A stretch of DNA of 64,000 bases from Ephemerocybe angulata. Lineage: Eukaryota > Basidiomycota > Agaricomycetes > Agaricales > Psathyrellaceae. The stretch lies in contig JAACJK010000070.1 of NCBI GenBank assembly GCA_013368325.1, forward strand, positions 124,001-188,000, written 5' to 3'. Positions 12,164-23,336 of the stretch are shown here, piece after piece. The notes below the pieces were generated by a model. The model ran no database searches and was not told the DNA's origin. It saw only the letters and a list, made by a program, of their open reading frames with translations. Made by a program: the position numbers and the translations under genes. Positions within the stretch are counted from its first letter, which is position 1. Each line of letters opens with the position of its first letter.

Positions 12164-13225
12164 CTATAGATACAGTAAATAGCAGTCCTTGGGATGGGGT
12201 GGAGCGTGCGCTTGGCGCTGTAATGAACACAATGTTGTACCTGTAGCACGCCATGAGCGTCTGTAACTCTGCCACCATTGCGAGTGACACACACGTACTG
12301 TAGAAGCTTTCAAGACTAGCTTGAAGCCCCTTTTTACTAACAGATGGATCCACCCCGTCCGCTCTTTGTATAGCTTGAAAAAACTAACATCGCGCTCGCG
12401 TTCAGCCCAGGCACGGAGGTGCAGTAGCATGCGGCTTGCGAGGAGTACGTGGATGTCGGCTTCAGTTCTGCAGGGGTCCTCACTTCAGAGACACACGAGA
12501 ATGAAATCAATGCCGCGGACTTACTGAACGAACAGGAATTTGAATCCTTCCGGCGCGGCGTAGCTAACGACAATATTGGCAGATGCAAGGGCTGATGGTA
12601 AGGGTGATCAGTCTAGGTGATACCGTCAAGACGGCAGGAGCTGGCAGGAGCTTACCCGACAAGCAGATGAAGTAAAATACCCCGTCCCGGTAGAATATCT
12701 TCAGTAGCGCACTGTTCAGGTTGCGGTGCTTTTGAAAGTTGAAACGCAATTCACACCACTGGCATTATAAGCATCACAACTATGAAGAAAGTGCCTGTCA
12801 ATACGGGTGCGCGAGTTGGATGCAAATTCGCCGAGAACGCGCTGATGACGCTTAGCAGAAGAAGACTGAATACCCCGGCCAGAAGGGGGCTTTCGAGTTG
12901 TACTGGCATGCAAGTCATGTTCCGGAAAGGGTGCTTGATGTCTAAGGCAATGCTTAATCACATTGGCTCTGGTCAATCTGACGTTTGACTCACATTTGAC
13001 CGATCTCAAAAACTGGAAGAGGAGTGCAAATGCAGTCGCGTGGATGGCCTAGAGGTTCGCATTAAGTGGGGCGGCATGGAGAAATAAAATGGATGAGCGT
13101 ACGGTGAACTGAATGATGAGGTAAACGAACATCTTCCTGCTCTTTCCTGAGAACGTGTACACGCGCAGGAGCAGAAGCCCCTCTGACGCTACAACGAGTG
13201 ACAGAACGGATACTGCAAGTAACAT
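12164..13225 (-). pseudogene. 5'-truncated DUF6533-family copy (copy 2)
   Basis: The minus strand carries family exons in the usual order: VASEGLLLLRVYTFSGKSRK (about 13190-13110), FYRDGVFYFICLSGK (about 12700-12650), a FPEGFKFLFVQ-like exon near 12545, and RMLLHLRAWAERE in the last exon (about 12430). The diagnostic N-terminal exons (the YTN start exon and the FPDE/VRLMWP pair) are absent, and only about 350 bp separate the first recognisable exon from the NEDD8 start. It is best read as a truncated remnant, although a rewired transcript cannot be excluded. The end coordinate follows an open frame and is approximate. Confidence 0.6.
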
Positions 13226-13575
13226 AAGTATCCGTCATGGTTAACTTCGATATTGGCGAAGCTACCCTGATACTCGGTGGTGCGGTGATAGATATTCTGA
13301 GAAGCCAGCTCACCGAGTCTCAGTATTCAAAGCGTACCGTGGTTGGGGGTTCAAGCGCCAAGCAGCAATTCGAACAAAATCTCGCGATTTTTTTAATCGC
13401 GTCGCGTAGCAGGTCCAGGACGCGCCCACTTACACGTGCAGTTCTGATTAGGTGATTGCTGTTGCGCGCCAATTTACGCCTCTCTCCAGCTCTCTCCTAT
13501 ACCACCACGATCTGAGGAACTTAGGTCTCTGAAAGCTTCAAATCACCTTCTATCTACTCCCACAACTACTTCGCG

Positions 13576-14066
13576 ATGTTGATCAAGGTCAAGGTATGTC
13601 GCATTCCACAGCTATCGCATAGCTGCCAGAATTGACTTGAATACTTCCAGACACTCACGGGGAAGGAGGTATGCCATATCGCCGGTAAAGCAGCGCTATA
13701 AGGCACATATTGACAATATGACTCTCTACCAAGATCGAGCTCGATATCGACACCGACGACAAGGTGAGCCACTTCGTCGTTCAAGAGAGGCCACTGAGCT
13801 CACCCAAAACGACAGATCGCGAGGATCAAGGAGAAGGTCGAGGAGCAGTCGGGTGTCCCACCAGCGCAGCAGAGGTTGATTTTCGGTGGTCGTCAAGTGT
13901 ACGTCGTCGCCATTCAGACCGGATTGGTGCCTTATCTCTGACATTCCGACCCATATTCCTTCTTACTGTATCACGAAACAGCCCTGACGACAAGACGGCG
14001 ACCGAGGTCAACATCCAGGCGGGATCGACTCTGCACTTGGTTCTTGCTCTCCGCGGAGGCCAATAG
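13576..14066 (+). CDS. RUB1: NEDD8/Rub1 ubiquitin-like modifier
   Basis: Ubiquitin-like protein that is conjugated to cullins through its C-terminal glycine. Five exons (13576-13593, 13651-13668, 13734-13763, 13816-13898, 13982-14066) join in phase to 77 aa. The start MLIKVKTLTGKEIELDID, the middle PPAQQRLIFGG and the end HLVLALRGG are NEDD8-like; the beginning MLIKVK and the alanine before RGG separate it from ubiquitin (MQIFVK, LRLRGG). A single Gln follows Gly-Gly, so the precursor needs removal of only one residue by a NEDD8 protease. The first three exons are only 18, 18 and 30 nt long. All lysines and the GG tail needed for function appear present. Confidence 0.96.
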
Positions 14067-14437
14067 ACGAAGGAACGGGCACCGATGAAGCGCTTTCATT
14101 ACAACTAGTCGACGCAGTCCAATCCAATCTGTACATTTTGCTCAATCCGATTACGATTCCGGTTATCTACGCTCGGTGCTGCGTGCAATTGCAAGCTTGT
14201 GGTCAGTGGCAAGTGAAGAATCTCCTCTGAACTAGGTCCCGGTTTCGACTTGGTCTCGTTGCCCAGTGGTTTCTCGATTTATCTAGGCTTGAGCTCAGCC
14301 ACGCTCTAGGGAACGCCAAAGAAGGTGAGCAGAACCGCTAAACTCAGTCCTTCTAACAACACCAGCTTGTAGTGACTCCGATTTCGAGTGATAACCAACA
14401 ATTCGATTGGGAAAACTTCCTACTCTAGGTTCGACTA

Positions 14438-16140
14438 TCTAAGCGTGCTTTGGTCGCTTCGACTGCTGGTGCAGTCTAGGCTCAAGCCCGAGGCCCACGA
14501 CAAGGGAGCACGCATGGAAGAAGGTAGGTAGAGTCACCTCCGAATCCCTTCTTCCCCTCGGGAAATAATCTACTGACTACATAAACTATCCCAGATAGGA
14601 ACGTTCAGGCAATACGGTAGGCATGGTGTTGTGTGCTATGGGCGTGGGTCCTCAGTGTGTGTCTTCTTTCTCGAGTGGTCATGTATGCTTTTCCAGATCG
14701 GTTTTTGATGATGCTCAGTTGGCGGGAGTCGGACCTCTCATGCTGAATCTTCAGGTCGGACTCATTTCACGCGGTGACTGCGCTGTGCGGCGATGGCCAT
14801 GTCCAACTTCCCGGGCGCGCTTGACTCATAGGATCCAACGAGGCACGGAACGAAACTCTCCGGTCATCCCGACTCACACCGAAGCGTCCATCCCCATCTT
14901 TAGCCGTGGGGTAAGCCTCGTCCCGTCCGTCCAACTTCGACATGGCACCAAATCTTCTCCGATCCAAGTTCATGGCGGGTTTGCCTGGCTCGGAGAAATC
15001 ACCGCTCGAAATGGAACCCAACGAGGCGCGAAACCGAACTCTCCAGCCGTCTCGACTCATCCGACCACAGTGACTCATGGTCATCCGATAGACGACCGGC
15101 TCGAACTCTCCACTGCGCATCCATCCATCCATCTTGGCCGAGGGGGAGGCCTCGTCTCGTCCGTCCAACTTCGACGTGGCACCAAACCTTCTCATATCCA
15201 AGTTCATGGTGGGCTCTTCCGCCTCTGCATCCCCACGAATAAGGCGTTGAAGAGTGTCCCCAGCTCGAATCCACATAGACGACCGGTTCGAACTCACCCC
15301 GGCGTATTCGTCAGCCAGGGTAGATGCCTCGTCCTGTCCGTCCAACTTCGACGTGGCACCAAATCTTCTCAGATCCAGGTTCATGACGACCTCTCCGGCC
15401 TCTGTATCATCACGGATAAGGCATCGAAGAGTGCCCCCAGCTCGAGTCCACGGGCTCGTGCAATCGGACCTGACGAACGGCATCGACAAAAGAACGAAGG
15501 GAGACGTACCTTCAGCGTGCTTTGGTCGCTTCGACTCTCGCCCAGAGGCAGCGGTCTAGGCTTAAGCCCGAGGCCCACGTCAAGGGAGCACGCATGGGAG
15601 AGAGGGCGACCTCTCTCCCCCTCGGGAAATACCGCAAGACCCACCCGACCCCCGCACAAAGCACCAGCACCAATGGAGCACCATTCCTCGCCGAGCTGAT
15701 TGCACTCGACGATTCAGGAACCCGGAATTCACAGTTCAAAGACGATCTCTGTCTTGGATGTTGGGGACTTCGTGGCACTCCACGGATGCGGGCCCATCCC
15801 TCTTGACAACCCGAACGATTGTTCAAGGCCAGACCCCTCAAGCCTTTCTCCAGCTTGAATTCTGTGAGGGACGGTGTGGGGGCCTCTCACCTCCATCGTC
15901 TAAACTTCCGCGGAACCACGTCAAAAGAAAGGGGGGAGGAGAGGGAGAGGGACGTACCTGGGGGCGTGCTTTGGTCGCGTCGGCCGCTGCACTGGGGCAG
16001 AGGCCTTGGCTTAAGCCCGAGGCCCACGGCAAGGGAGCACGCCTGGAAGAAGGCGAGCGGAGTCGACCTTGCTTCCCCTCGGGAACTACGCTACCGACTA
16101 CTGGACTATCCTAGGTAGGAACGTTCAGGCAGTCAGGCAT
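14438..16140. repeat. Nested repeat block, two repeat types
   Basis: A 120-190-bp element occurs three times in the same direction, near 14441-14625, 15514-15650 and 15962-16140. Each copy begins GCGTGCTTTGGTCGC, continues AAGCCCGAGGCCCACG and AGGGAGCACGC, then CCCCTCGGGAA; copies 1 and 3 end alike around AGGAACGTTCAGGCA. Between copies 1 and 2 lie three units of another repeat with the core CGTCCGTCCAACTTCGAC (near 14924, 15157 and 15332), each followed by a GGCACCAAA..TTCATG segment. Long frames stay open across the tandem units on both strands (358 codons plus, 240 codons minus), probably a by-product of GC-rich repeats. No transposase or reverse-transcriptase motif was seen. Confidence 0.7.
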
Positions 16141-17691
16141 CTTGAAGCGGTCTTGATGATGGTCTTGAGGGGCTAGGCTTGAAGCTGGGTAGTTGAAGAT
16201 GAAATGCGTGGTGGAGGATGGTATGTTCTTTGTAGGCTGGGAGGTGTTGGGCCTCGCTTGAAAGCCGGGCTCATGAGCTCACCACACGGTTGAAGCAGCA
16301 CTCACTCGCACAATCTCACAAGGTCGCCCGAACACTGGGGCCCTACCTCCCACCCACCCTAACCCACCCCGGTGTTCGATCTCACTGTTGGCGCGTGTTG
16401 CTTGATGTGTTGGGCGAGTTCGAAGCATCTGGGCTAGTCGAGGTGAGCACGCTGTCGGAAGTGACTGGCGTACCTGGAGCTGATTGGATTGTGCAGGGGG
16501 TGTGAGGATAATTTATGGTATGAGGTCCTGTGTGGGAGACGTGAGTTAAGGGGTCAGTAGCGTTGTCGTTGGTCTCGAGCTTCCAGAATGTCGAGTCAAC
16601 GAAGACAGTCCAGCCGCGCAGCACCAACGAGAAGACGATCCAAGAGCAAAAGCCGAAGTCCTGCCAGCCCAGAGACGCGATCTGATCAGCTTCAGCGACA
16701 TGGAGATATAAAGCACGAGGAAAAAAGAGGAGGAGGAACAATCCCGAACCCAGACACCCACCCACCGGTGATCCTCCCATCCTATCTCCGGATGAGAGGG
16801 CCGGACGAGCGTCACTCCAAAGCACCGCTGCCCACTGGTGCTGTCGGCGCAAGCACATGATTTTCTATGCAGCTAACCCTTCTTTTTTTAGTGAGTGGCT
16901 CGTTTGTGGGGGTATGAGCTCTTCTTCTTTTAGAGGGGCGTGGGCAGCGGAGTGGGGCCGATGGAGCGATAGATGGGGCTGGGCGAAGTTGAAAGGGAGA
17001 GGAACGGGGGAGCGAATAAAAAAAAGTAGAAGATGGGCGATGAGGACCGAGAAGCAGACCGTAGATGTGTTGAGAGTGCGAATCGTGACACAAAGGCGAA
17101 ACCAAAGCACATCCGGCGTGGTCGCGGGGCATCGGGGACCATGGTCGACAGGGCATCTGCGCTGGGCGCAGGCACAAAGGGTTCAAGGGGGCCGATAGAA
17201 GAAGGGACCAAGCGAAAGAGGTGAGAACAGAGTAACGTCGATAGAGGTACGCAGCTGATTTCTGCCTAATAGGCTCGTGGCGCGTCGCTGCAGATTGGTG
17301 GCGCACACCCAGCTGGGAGTAGGCGAAGGTGCGGTGCAATCGATCCCGAAGGTCTGCGGCGGCGAGGATCAGCACAGGTGGGGCAGGGGAGAAACGATAC
17401 CAGGTAGATCAAAGCCAACCAGCGGTCACCATCAGAGTGAAGGGGAAGAAATAAGCGGGAGAGGAAGGATGGGTGTCAAGAGCTATTAAGATGGGCTTAT
17501 AAGCGATGGCGGGGGCTGAAAAGATTTTGTCAACAATGGCCACAATGGTTGCAAGTGGGAAGAATGAAAGGGCGGATGAAGGTTTGGGAACCCTTCCTCC
17601 CCCCTCTTATATACCTTTGGCGCCCCGCTGTGGCACAGCACACGGTAACTGTACCCGACACCCACACAATGCAAAACGAGGCGCTTAGACG
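16141..17691. other. Unresolved GC-rich stretch with a minus-strand TATA box
   Basis: No gene can be supported. A basic, SR-like ATG frame of 90 codons (16588-16860, plus) and a 187-codon non-ATG frame (17375-16812, minus) overlap in opposite directions. On the minus strand a TATATAA (17613-17607) is followed by long pyrimidine-rich sequence, resembling a promoter and leader firing leftwards. A leftward gene with an unidentified product is possible. Confidence 0.3.
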
Positions 17692-17804
17692 CGGCGACCG
17701 TTGTCGCGGCGGCGCAGCAAAGCGCGAGTGGCTCGTTGATAAGATAGGTTGATCAAAGCCCGGCCATTGTTAAGAGTCATTATTGCAGTTACAATGGCCG
17801 GCAT
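17692..17804 (+). repeat. Dispersed repeat, copy 1, with 11-bp inverted ends
   Basis: About 110 bp share clear similarity with 45444-45538: GTTGTCGCGGCGG, GCAGCAAAGCGCGAGTGGCT, CTCGTTGAT, then ATTGTTA..GTCAT..ATTGCAGTTACA. In this copy the right half is a perfect palindrome: CCGGCCATTGT (17760-17770) faces ACAATGGCCGG (17791-17801) across 20 bases. The second copy lacks the left palindrome arm. It could be a small MITE-like element; no coding sequence is visible. Confidence 0.65.
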
Positions 17805-18414
17805 GGTCACGCTTTGCTGTTTATCCGCGCGTTTCAGCCGATTTGCAGATCTTTTTCTGACGTTCTTTCATGAAAGATAGCCGCCCTCACATTCGATTTA
17901 GAACTTTTGGAGTGGCGGCTGCTGTTGAAACTGTACGGCGCTTGGGCGTGTCAAAAAGCGCAGTGGCATTGACCGCTCGTCGGGTTTGATACCGAAAACG
18001 GATGCGACGACGCCACGAGGCTGGCGCTTTGTGTGCTTTGTGCACTGCGGGATATGGCAACGCGTTGCCGGGCCATAAGAATAAAGGCGTTACTATGCCG
18101 CAATGCCGATGCTTATGATTGTCTGATCTTCTTCGACGCGCCGCGTAAAAGCGACAACTGATTGGGAGGTCCAAGCAAACAGAAATATCGGCTGAAAGGC
18201 TGTGGCAATACGAAGTGTAGGTTGGCGTTGGATCTGGAATGGAAGGCCTGACGAGCGCCTTCTTTGACGAAAAGGTGTGCTCTTAATGACGATCCGACGA
18301 ATTTTGCACAGGAACGGGATGGTAAGCGCCCAAGGAGTCGGCAATAACGCGTCATGCTACTTATTGGGGAAAGGTTAAAGGATCCTTCTGTCCCGTTTTG
18401 CCATGCTTTTTGGT

Positions 18415-18453
18415 GGGGGTGGGGGGGGGGGGGGGGGGGGGGGGGGAGGGGGG
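18415..18453 (+). repeat. Poly-G tract
   Basis: Five G, one T, twenty-six consecutive G, one A and six G form one G-rich block. It is by far the longest mononucleotide run in the window. It has strong potential for G-quadruplex formation in single-stranded DNA and would be hard to sequence, so its exact length is doubtful. It lies about 200 bp upstream of the small Cys/His-rich gene. Confidence 0.9.
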
Positions 18454-18657
18454 AACTCTAGAACATCAAGGCGATCGGTTCATTCTGCCATTAGGCGCCC
18501 ACACTTGTGCGGAATGACTGGTGGTTACAGTGGTACCAATTGTCTGGTTCTGGAGCTGAGGTCCACTATATAACGTTAAAACCCCAATTTTGATGCATCA
18601 CCTTTCCCCAGGCCCCTCTTCACCCTTCCCCTCTCACCTGTCCTGTTCCACGCCACA

Positions 18658-19058
18658 ATGTGCTATTACCGTGTCTCCGTCGTTCAGCATCTGCTATGCG
18701 GACACATAGTCGAGCATGCTGACAAAAGAGTGTGTATATTTCCCCAATACGCTGGACAGCGCAGATTGAGTGTGACTGATACCGATACGAACCACTCCAG
18801 GTCGATTGTTTTTCGCATAGATGCAAGCATAGTTCAAGTCACCATCCCCTCTGCACCAGCCACCGATATTGCAGACGAAAGTATGTACTCCCAGGATGTG
18901 CTCTAATGTCCTACATGCACCGATAGCTATCTCCTCGTAGCTGGGGTCAGAATGACCCTTCCTTTCGAAATGGTTTGTCTCTCTGTGACCACTGTCTAAA
19001 GTGCAAAAAGAAGGCAGATCGGCTGCTTCGCCTCCTTAGTCCTTGTCATGTGTCCTGA
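18658..19058 (+). CDS. Small Cys/His-rich protein
   Basis: Three exons (18658-18729, 18801-18880, 18941-19058) join in phase to 89 aa starting MCYYRVSVVQHLLCGH. The spliced protein has evenly placed cysteines and histidines (CGH, VDCFSHRCKHSSSHH, CTSHRYC, LCDHCLKC), suggesting one or two metal-binding sites. I know similar small proteins beginning MCYR/MCYY with a CGH and a VDC..S..C core as common in mushroom genomes, with no assigned function. The frame-restoring introns of 71 and 60 nt and the ATG after a pyrimidine-rich leader make the model credible. Alternative donor sites two and four bases downstream in exon 1 would destroy the cysteine pattern. Confidence 0.78.
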
Positions 19059-19245
19059 ACTTGGATTTCGGCCCAGTGTTTCTAGTATTTCAACGCCCCT
19101 CCACTCCTTCTTTACAACCTAGTTCCTAACCTTATGAGTACCATCGCGCAACAAGTGTCATCGATTTCAATGCTGACTGCATTACCCCACGGTCAATAGT
19201 TACAATAACGGAGATAGCGTAGACACTGGTGCGTGTACTGTAATT

Positions 19246-20538
19246 TCACAGTTTTGACCTCACCTGCTTCCTTCTCTTCTCTTTTAACCTCACTCTGGAG
19301 CCCTGGTCGTCCACTCCTGCAATGCGTCGAGCGACAGTCAAATCCACGCCCTCCTTCTCACACGCATCCACGAAGACCTTTCTTGTGAGGAGAGCCCACG
19401 CAATACGCTCCTCGGTACTCGGAGAGCCTGGCGCATGCACCTCGAAGGAGGGTTCTCGGCCATATCCTATCGTCGCAGTCCGTATCAACATAGCTCTGGA
19501 TCCAAGTATCAGCAATTCATTCGCAAGGCGTGGAATCCCGTAACGGGGGTGTGGCGGGATCCGGGTATGTATTATGAATGGGCAAAAGGATCGGGTACGT
19601 ACGCGGTTAATCCAAATACGGGCTTCACACCTCCCGCCTCGCGCCCTGTTAGGAAGCTGTGGACACGGAACTTGTCTTTTCGCGCCCCGGGGGAGTGGGC
19701 GTAGTCGTAGTCGTGGAAGGTGTGGTACTCGAATTCCAAAGTGTCCGGCTCGGAGGGGAATGGCGGGGTGGTGGAGAGGAAGGAGGCGAGCGGGTGCGAG
19801 AAGAGGGAGTCTACTTCGGCTTGGTTCAGCAAGGGCTGTTCGATGGAGAGAAGGATGGTAAGTGGAGTTAGAGAACCAGAGGAGAATATCGTTGCATACT
19901 GTGAGTGATTTGTCGAGGATAAGGACAACGACTGGGATGACTATGAGCTCGGCGGCGAGAAAAGGTTCGAGTACACAGAGGAGCGGGACCTTGAGTTTGT
20001 CCCGTGGTAGACCAATCTGTCCTTCTAAATGGGTATTCCTTCTTCCAGAGCAGCGTAGAGTAGACTTACCTCTTCAAAAGCTTCTCTTCGTGCTGTATCC
20101 TCTATAGAATTGTCCTCCGGGTCTACCTTTCCGCCAGGTAATGACGTGTCCCCCGCGTAAGTCCTCAGAGAGGATGACCGCCTGCCAAGAAAACGTTTGT
20201 TTAGAAACCCACAGCCTTCAGAAGGTGCAAAGGTACCGTACCTACCGACTCAACAGGACGTACAAGTCGCCCTTGCGTCCTACGAACAGCGCGACCAACA
20301 CCGCAGCTAACCTAGATCTGGGGAAGGTCAGCCGCTGTTTCGGTGTTTCGAAGTTCGCAAGATTTCGAAGGCATCTAAGAGGTATACGGCTTAGCCTTTT
20401 TATTCAAGTAAACTATGGGAGTAATTACCGTTTGGAATCCTCTGTTAGCACGGGTATTTGTGAGGTTTGTAGGCGCCGTTTGGGCCTGTGAAAATCGAGC
20501 AGTTTGCCTGGGTATGGCTGACTTTTCTTCGTACTCAT
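19246..20538 (-). CDS. Peroxisomal Nudix hydrolase (CoA diphosphatase type)
   Basis: Six exons (20538-20429, 20395-20246, 20181-20070, 20016-19900, 19835-19603, 19495-19246) join in phase to 323 aa. The Nudix box reads GGKVDPEDNSIEDTARREAF, then EEIG, with the REAFEE metal-binding core intact; it is split by an intron after the EE. Upstream, LAAVLVALFVGRKGDLYVLL and RTYAGDTSLPGG, and downstream, PLASFLSTTPPF and RFLTGREAGG-like HSFLTGREAGG and KPVFGLTAAMLI, match fungal PCD1/NUDT7-type enzymes that hydrolyse CoA and acyl-CoA to phosphopantetheine and adenosine 3',5'-bisphosphate. The last residues are Ser-Lys-Leu, a canonical PTS1 signal, so the protein should be imported into peroxisomes. 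It probably controls CoA levels during fatty-acid oxidation. Confidence 0.92.
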
Positions 20539-21046
20539 GGTACCACGCATCTTGAAAGATATTATGAGATGCTATAGAATGGAGTAGAAGTGCTCGTTGA
20601 GTGCTCGTCCGCAGAAGTTAGGGAGAGTTAGGGTCGAGGATGAAGGTTCGGTTCAAGGATTCAGGGGCTTTTGAGTGTCACACATGGCGCCTCGGCTACT
20701 AAAAAGGCCGAGGCCGAAGACTTGGAATCGAACCTCGTTGATGCGGAATCATTTTCCTTTTGTCTTCTCCCTTCGCTTTCACCTTTCACTGTTTCCTGGA
20801 GTCAGACTGTATGGTTTCGTGTTTGGGTCCCATATAAAGCTGGTATTAGGGTGCAAAACTGGGGCAGGCTTCCCTGTCGCTGTAGCTGTACATCTCTCCT
20901 CGGTCAATTTTTCAACTTTAGGTTAGGATGGGGTATGTACGGTGGCCTCCACATCTCAGTATAGCCTTTCGCTGACGCTTAAACCCCATAGATTACTCTA
21001 ATATAGGTCTATAAGATGGACAGACAAGTAATGCTACATATTCAAC

Positions 21047-22500
21047 TCAAAACAATCTAAGTGGAGACTGAAATGTGGCCGCGGCCTGCAGCCTTTCCTT
21101 TGCCTTTTCGTGGATTGTTGAAAGGGTGTTGGGAAGGACACAGTGTTTAACGGACGTAGTAGGAAAGCTCTGCCGTCTCGACTTTTGGGACGAACCTTGG
21201 TCGGATTTGATGCTGTCCTGCGTCGCATCTCCCGATGATATTTCGCCAAGAGGTAGGGTATCGAGTATTTCCGATTGCCGAAAGAACGTGGGGCATGGGT
21301 CGAAAAGTACAAGTCCTATCCAGCATAACGTGAGTATCATCGAAACACGTCGGCGTATATGTTCTTACGTTCTTCCATGACAGACATCGCCTCCCTCGAC
21401 GATAGTCTACTCGCAGCCATGACTGCAGTGGTGGGCGTTAGTGGGCTTGATAAACTCCAGCATGTGTTGTCAACTCACGATATGCACAGATAACCAGCAA
21501 GGATTTCGTCTCGTGTTTCGAATACACTAGAACGCTCCCGTCACCCTTGATCGCCTGCTCAATTACCCTGGCCGCGCTTGGAACCGCCTTCTTCGTCCAA
21601 ATATCGATGTCCGGCTCCGACGTATCCACCCGGTGAACCGGGAGGCGCAGATTTGTCGCGCAGGACGGGACCTCCTCCGACCCGATCACCACCAGATGCG
21701 TTATCTCGAATTCTTGCAGCATCCACCGGCCCTGCAAACCATCCGCCGGGAAGTCACTATTCGACAGGTTAGCACTCGAAATAAGTACCCTCGGTTCTGG
21801 ACCACGCACGTTGCGATGCTCAGCCGATCCGGGACAATGATCGCAACATCCTCTGCATACTCCAGATACTGCCTCACGCCGTGGGTGTATCTCCTCTTCC
21901 ACGACCGATACGTTGGGTCCTTGGGTTTGAAGGCGTAGCCGCATTGGACATAGATCTGGAGCTGCTTGAGGAACCCATAGTTTGGGTGTATTTCTTTCCG
22001 ACCTGCACGTTCCGTGAGCAACCCATCCGAGCCATTAATGAATGAATGAACTGACGAGATTTGATATAGTCCAGTGCTTCCATCACGCCCATACCTCGTG
22101 TTTTTGTCACTACACGCCGCGTCTCAGTATTGCCCGACGGAATGAGGATGGTACTTACGATACGCAGCAACAACCGTCGCGCTCCTCGACACGCCAATCA
22201 TGCAATGTACAAGCACCCCTCTCCAAGTGTCCCAAGATATCCTCATACTCGTTGTCCTTCACGTCGAGGACGAGATGGGTGGGACCCGTCGATGGTCCGC
22301 CTTCAGGACAGACGGACACAATGTGTGTTATGCCCAAGGATGCTCGGTGTTCACCGTCGAGATTGGACTGCAGGCTGGGGGCGGTGGAAGCGATTAGCGG
22401 ACCGAGGGCAAGGTGAGACAGAGCAGGACACGTACTTTCCGAGATAGAGCTTTCCATCGATTATGGCGCTGCTCGAGGGTACTGGCCGAGTTGGCTGCAT
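21047..22500 (-). CDS. Tandem dual-specificity phosphatase-like protein, frame broken by one base
   Basis: Seven exons (22500-22436, 22374-22159, 22094-22056, 22002-21810, 21756-21479, 21422-21369, 21315-21047) encode two phosphatase-like domains. Domain 1 has AIIDGKLYLGN, GITHIVSVCPE, LVLDVKDNEYEDILGHLE and the P-loop VLVHCMIGVSRSAT (HCX5R complete). Domain 2 repeats the plan (LQEFEITHLVVIG), but its P-loop reads VLVYSKHETKSL, lacking both Cys and Arg, so it should be inactive. In exon 2, GHLE and VLVHC lie in different frames: exons total 1114 nt, one more than a multiple of three, with a GGGG run at the junction. The roughly 12-residue helix usually before the P-loop also seems missing. 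All other junctions are clean, so this is either a recent pseudogene or a sequence error. Confidence 0.75.
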
Positions 22501-23336
22501 GTCTAATATTCGACTTTTGTTTCTGTGCCTTTGGCGGCTGGCAATTGGGATCGGGGCGGAAGTCGGTCGCGGGGGGATGGTGGTGAAAGAAGAAGAGGGG
22601 AGCGTGGAAGAACTGCCCTTGGTGCGTCAACCTACTTGCTAATTGCTTTATAGAGCTCGTGGATGTCCGACAGTGTCAAACCAGAGTGTCGATGTGCCGA
22701 ATCGTGACGGATAAGAGAGAGTTAGTCCCCGGGTCCACCGCTCATATCACGAAGATCGAGCGGCGTTGCCTCATTCCTGTCATCTTTAATGATATCCCGT
22801 GAAGGCAAGTATTGTGTGGCGCGATGGATTGGGTCCAGGAATACTTGAAACGGCACTAGTGTGCATGTTCCGTACGCGAACCTGGTGACCGGTGACCGTG
22901 CTGGAGCAGGGTTGACAGGGCCAAGGGTATACCACGCGCTCCTCACGGCGTTTCTTCCTTCGTTTGGGGAGCGAAATGTTCAGTTTGCACCACGGTACAT
23001 GTGGTGGGCTCGATGGGTTGGAGCCAGCGTGTTCGGGGGAAGGCGAAGGTCGGTAACGGGGGGCGTGGTGGGCATGGGCGATCGATCAGCGCTGGCTTGG
23101 ACTGGTGACATCACCTGGGCCACTACCTCCGATCTGATATGATATCGAGGATAGCCCCTTCAGAACTCCGTTCTTCTCGATTTCGCAGCTTGACCTTCTT
23201 GCAAGAAGCGAGAAGGGAGATAGCGGGCGACAAGCGGGCGATGATAATGGGTTCCATACTGGTTAGGCTATGCAGATACTGTACATTTTCCCCTCTCTTA
23301 TCAAGTTCACTACTCCGGTTCGCAGCTATCTGAACC
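22501..23336. other. Intergenic stretch, nothing recognised
   Basis: Lies between the phosphatase start and the stop of the membrane-protein gene. Short frames only; the 93-codon frame at 22861-23142 does not begin with ATG and has no recognisable features. Probably promoter of the phosphatase and 3' region of its neighbour. Confidence 0.4.

Noticed and set aside
14767..15489. 240-codon minus-strand frame with repeated NLD.RRFGA.SKLDGRDEA units
   Set aside because: It overlaps a 358-codon frame on the opposite strand in the same tandem repeats; open frames here follow from the repeat sequence, and no coding evidence favours either.
16812..17375. 187-codon minus-strand frame with a KKRRV basic patch
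   Set aside because: No ATG at the start, low-complexity composition, and other overlapping frames are equally open.
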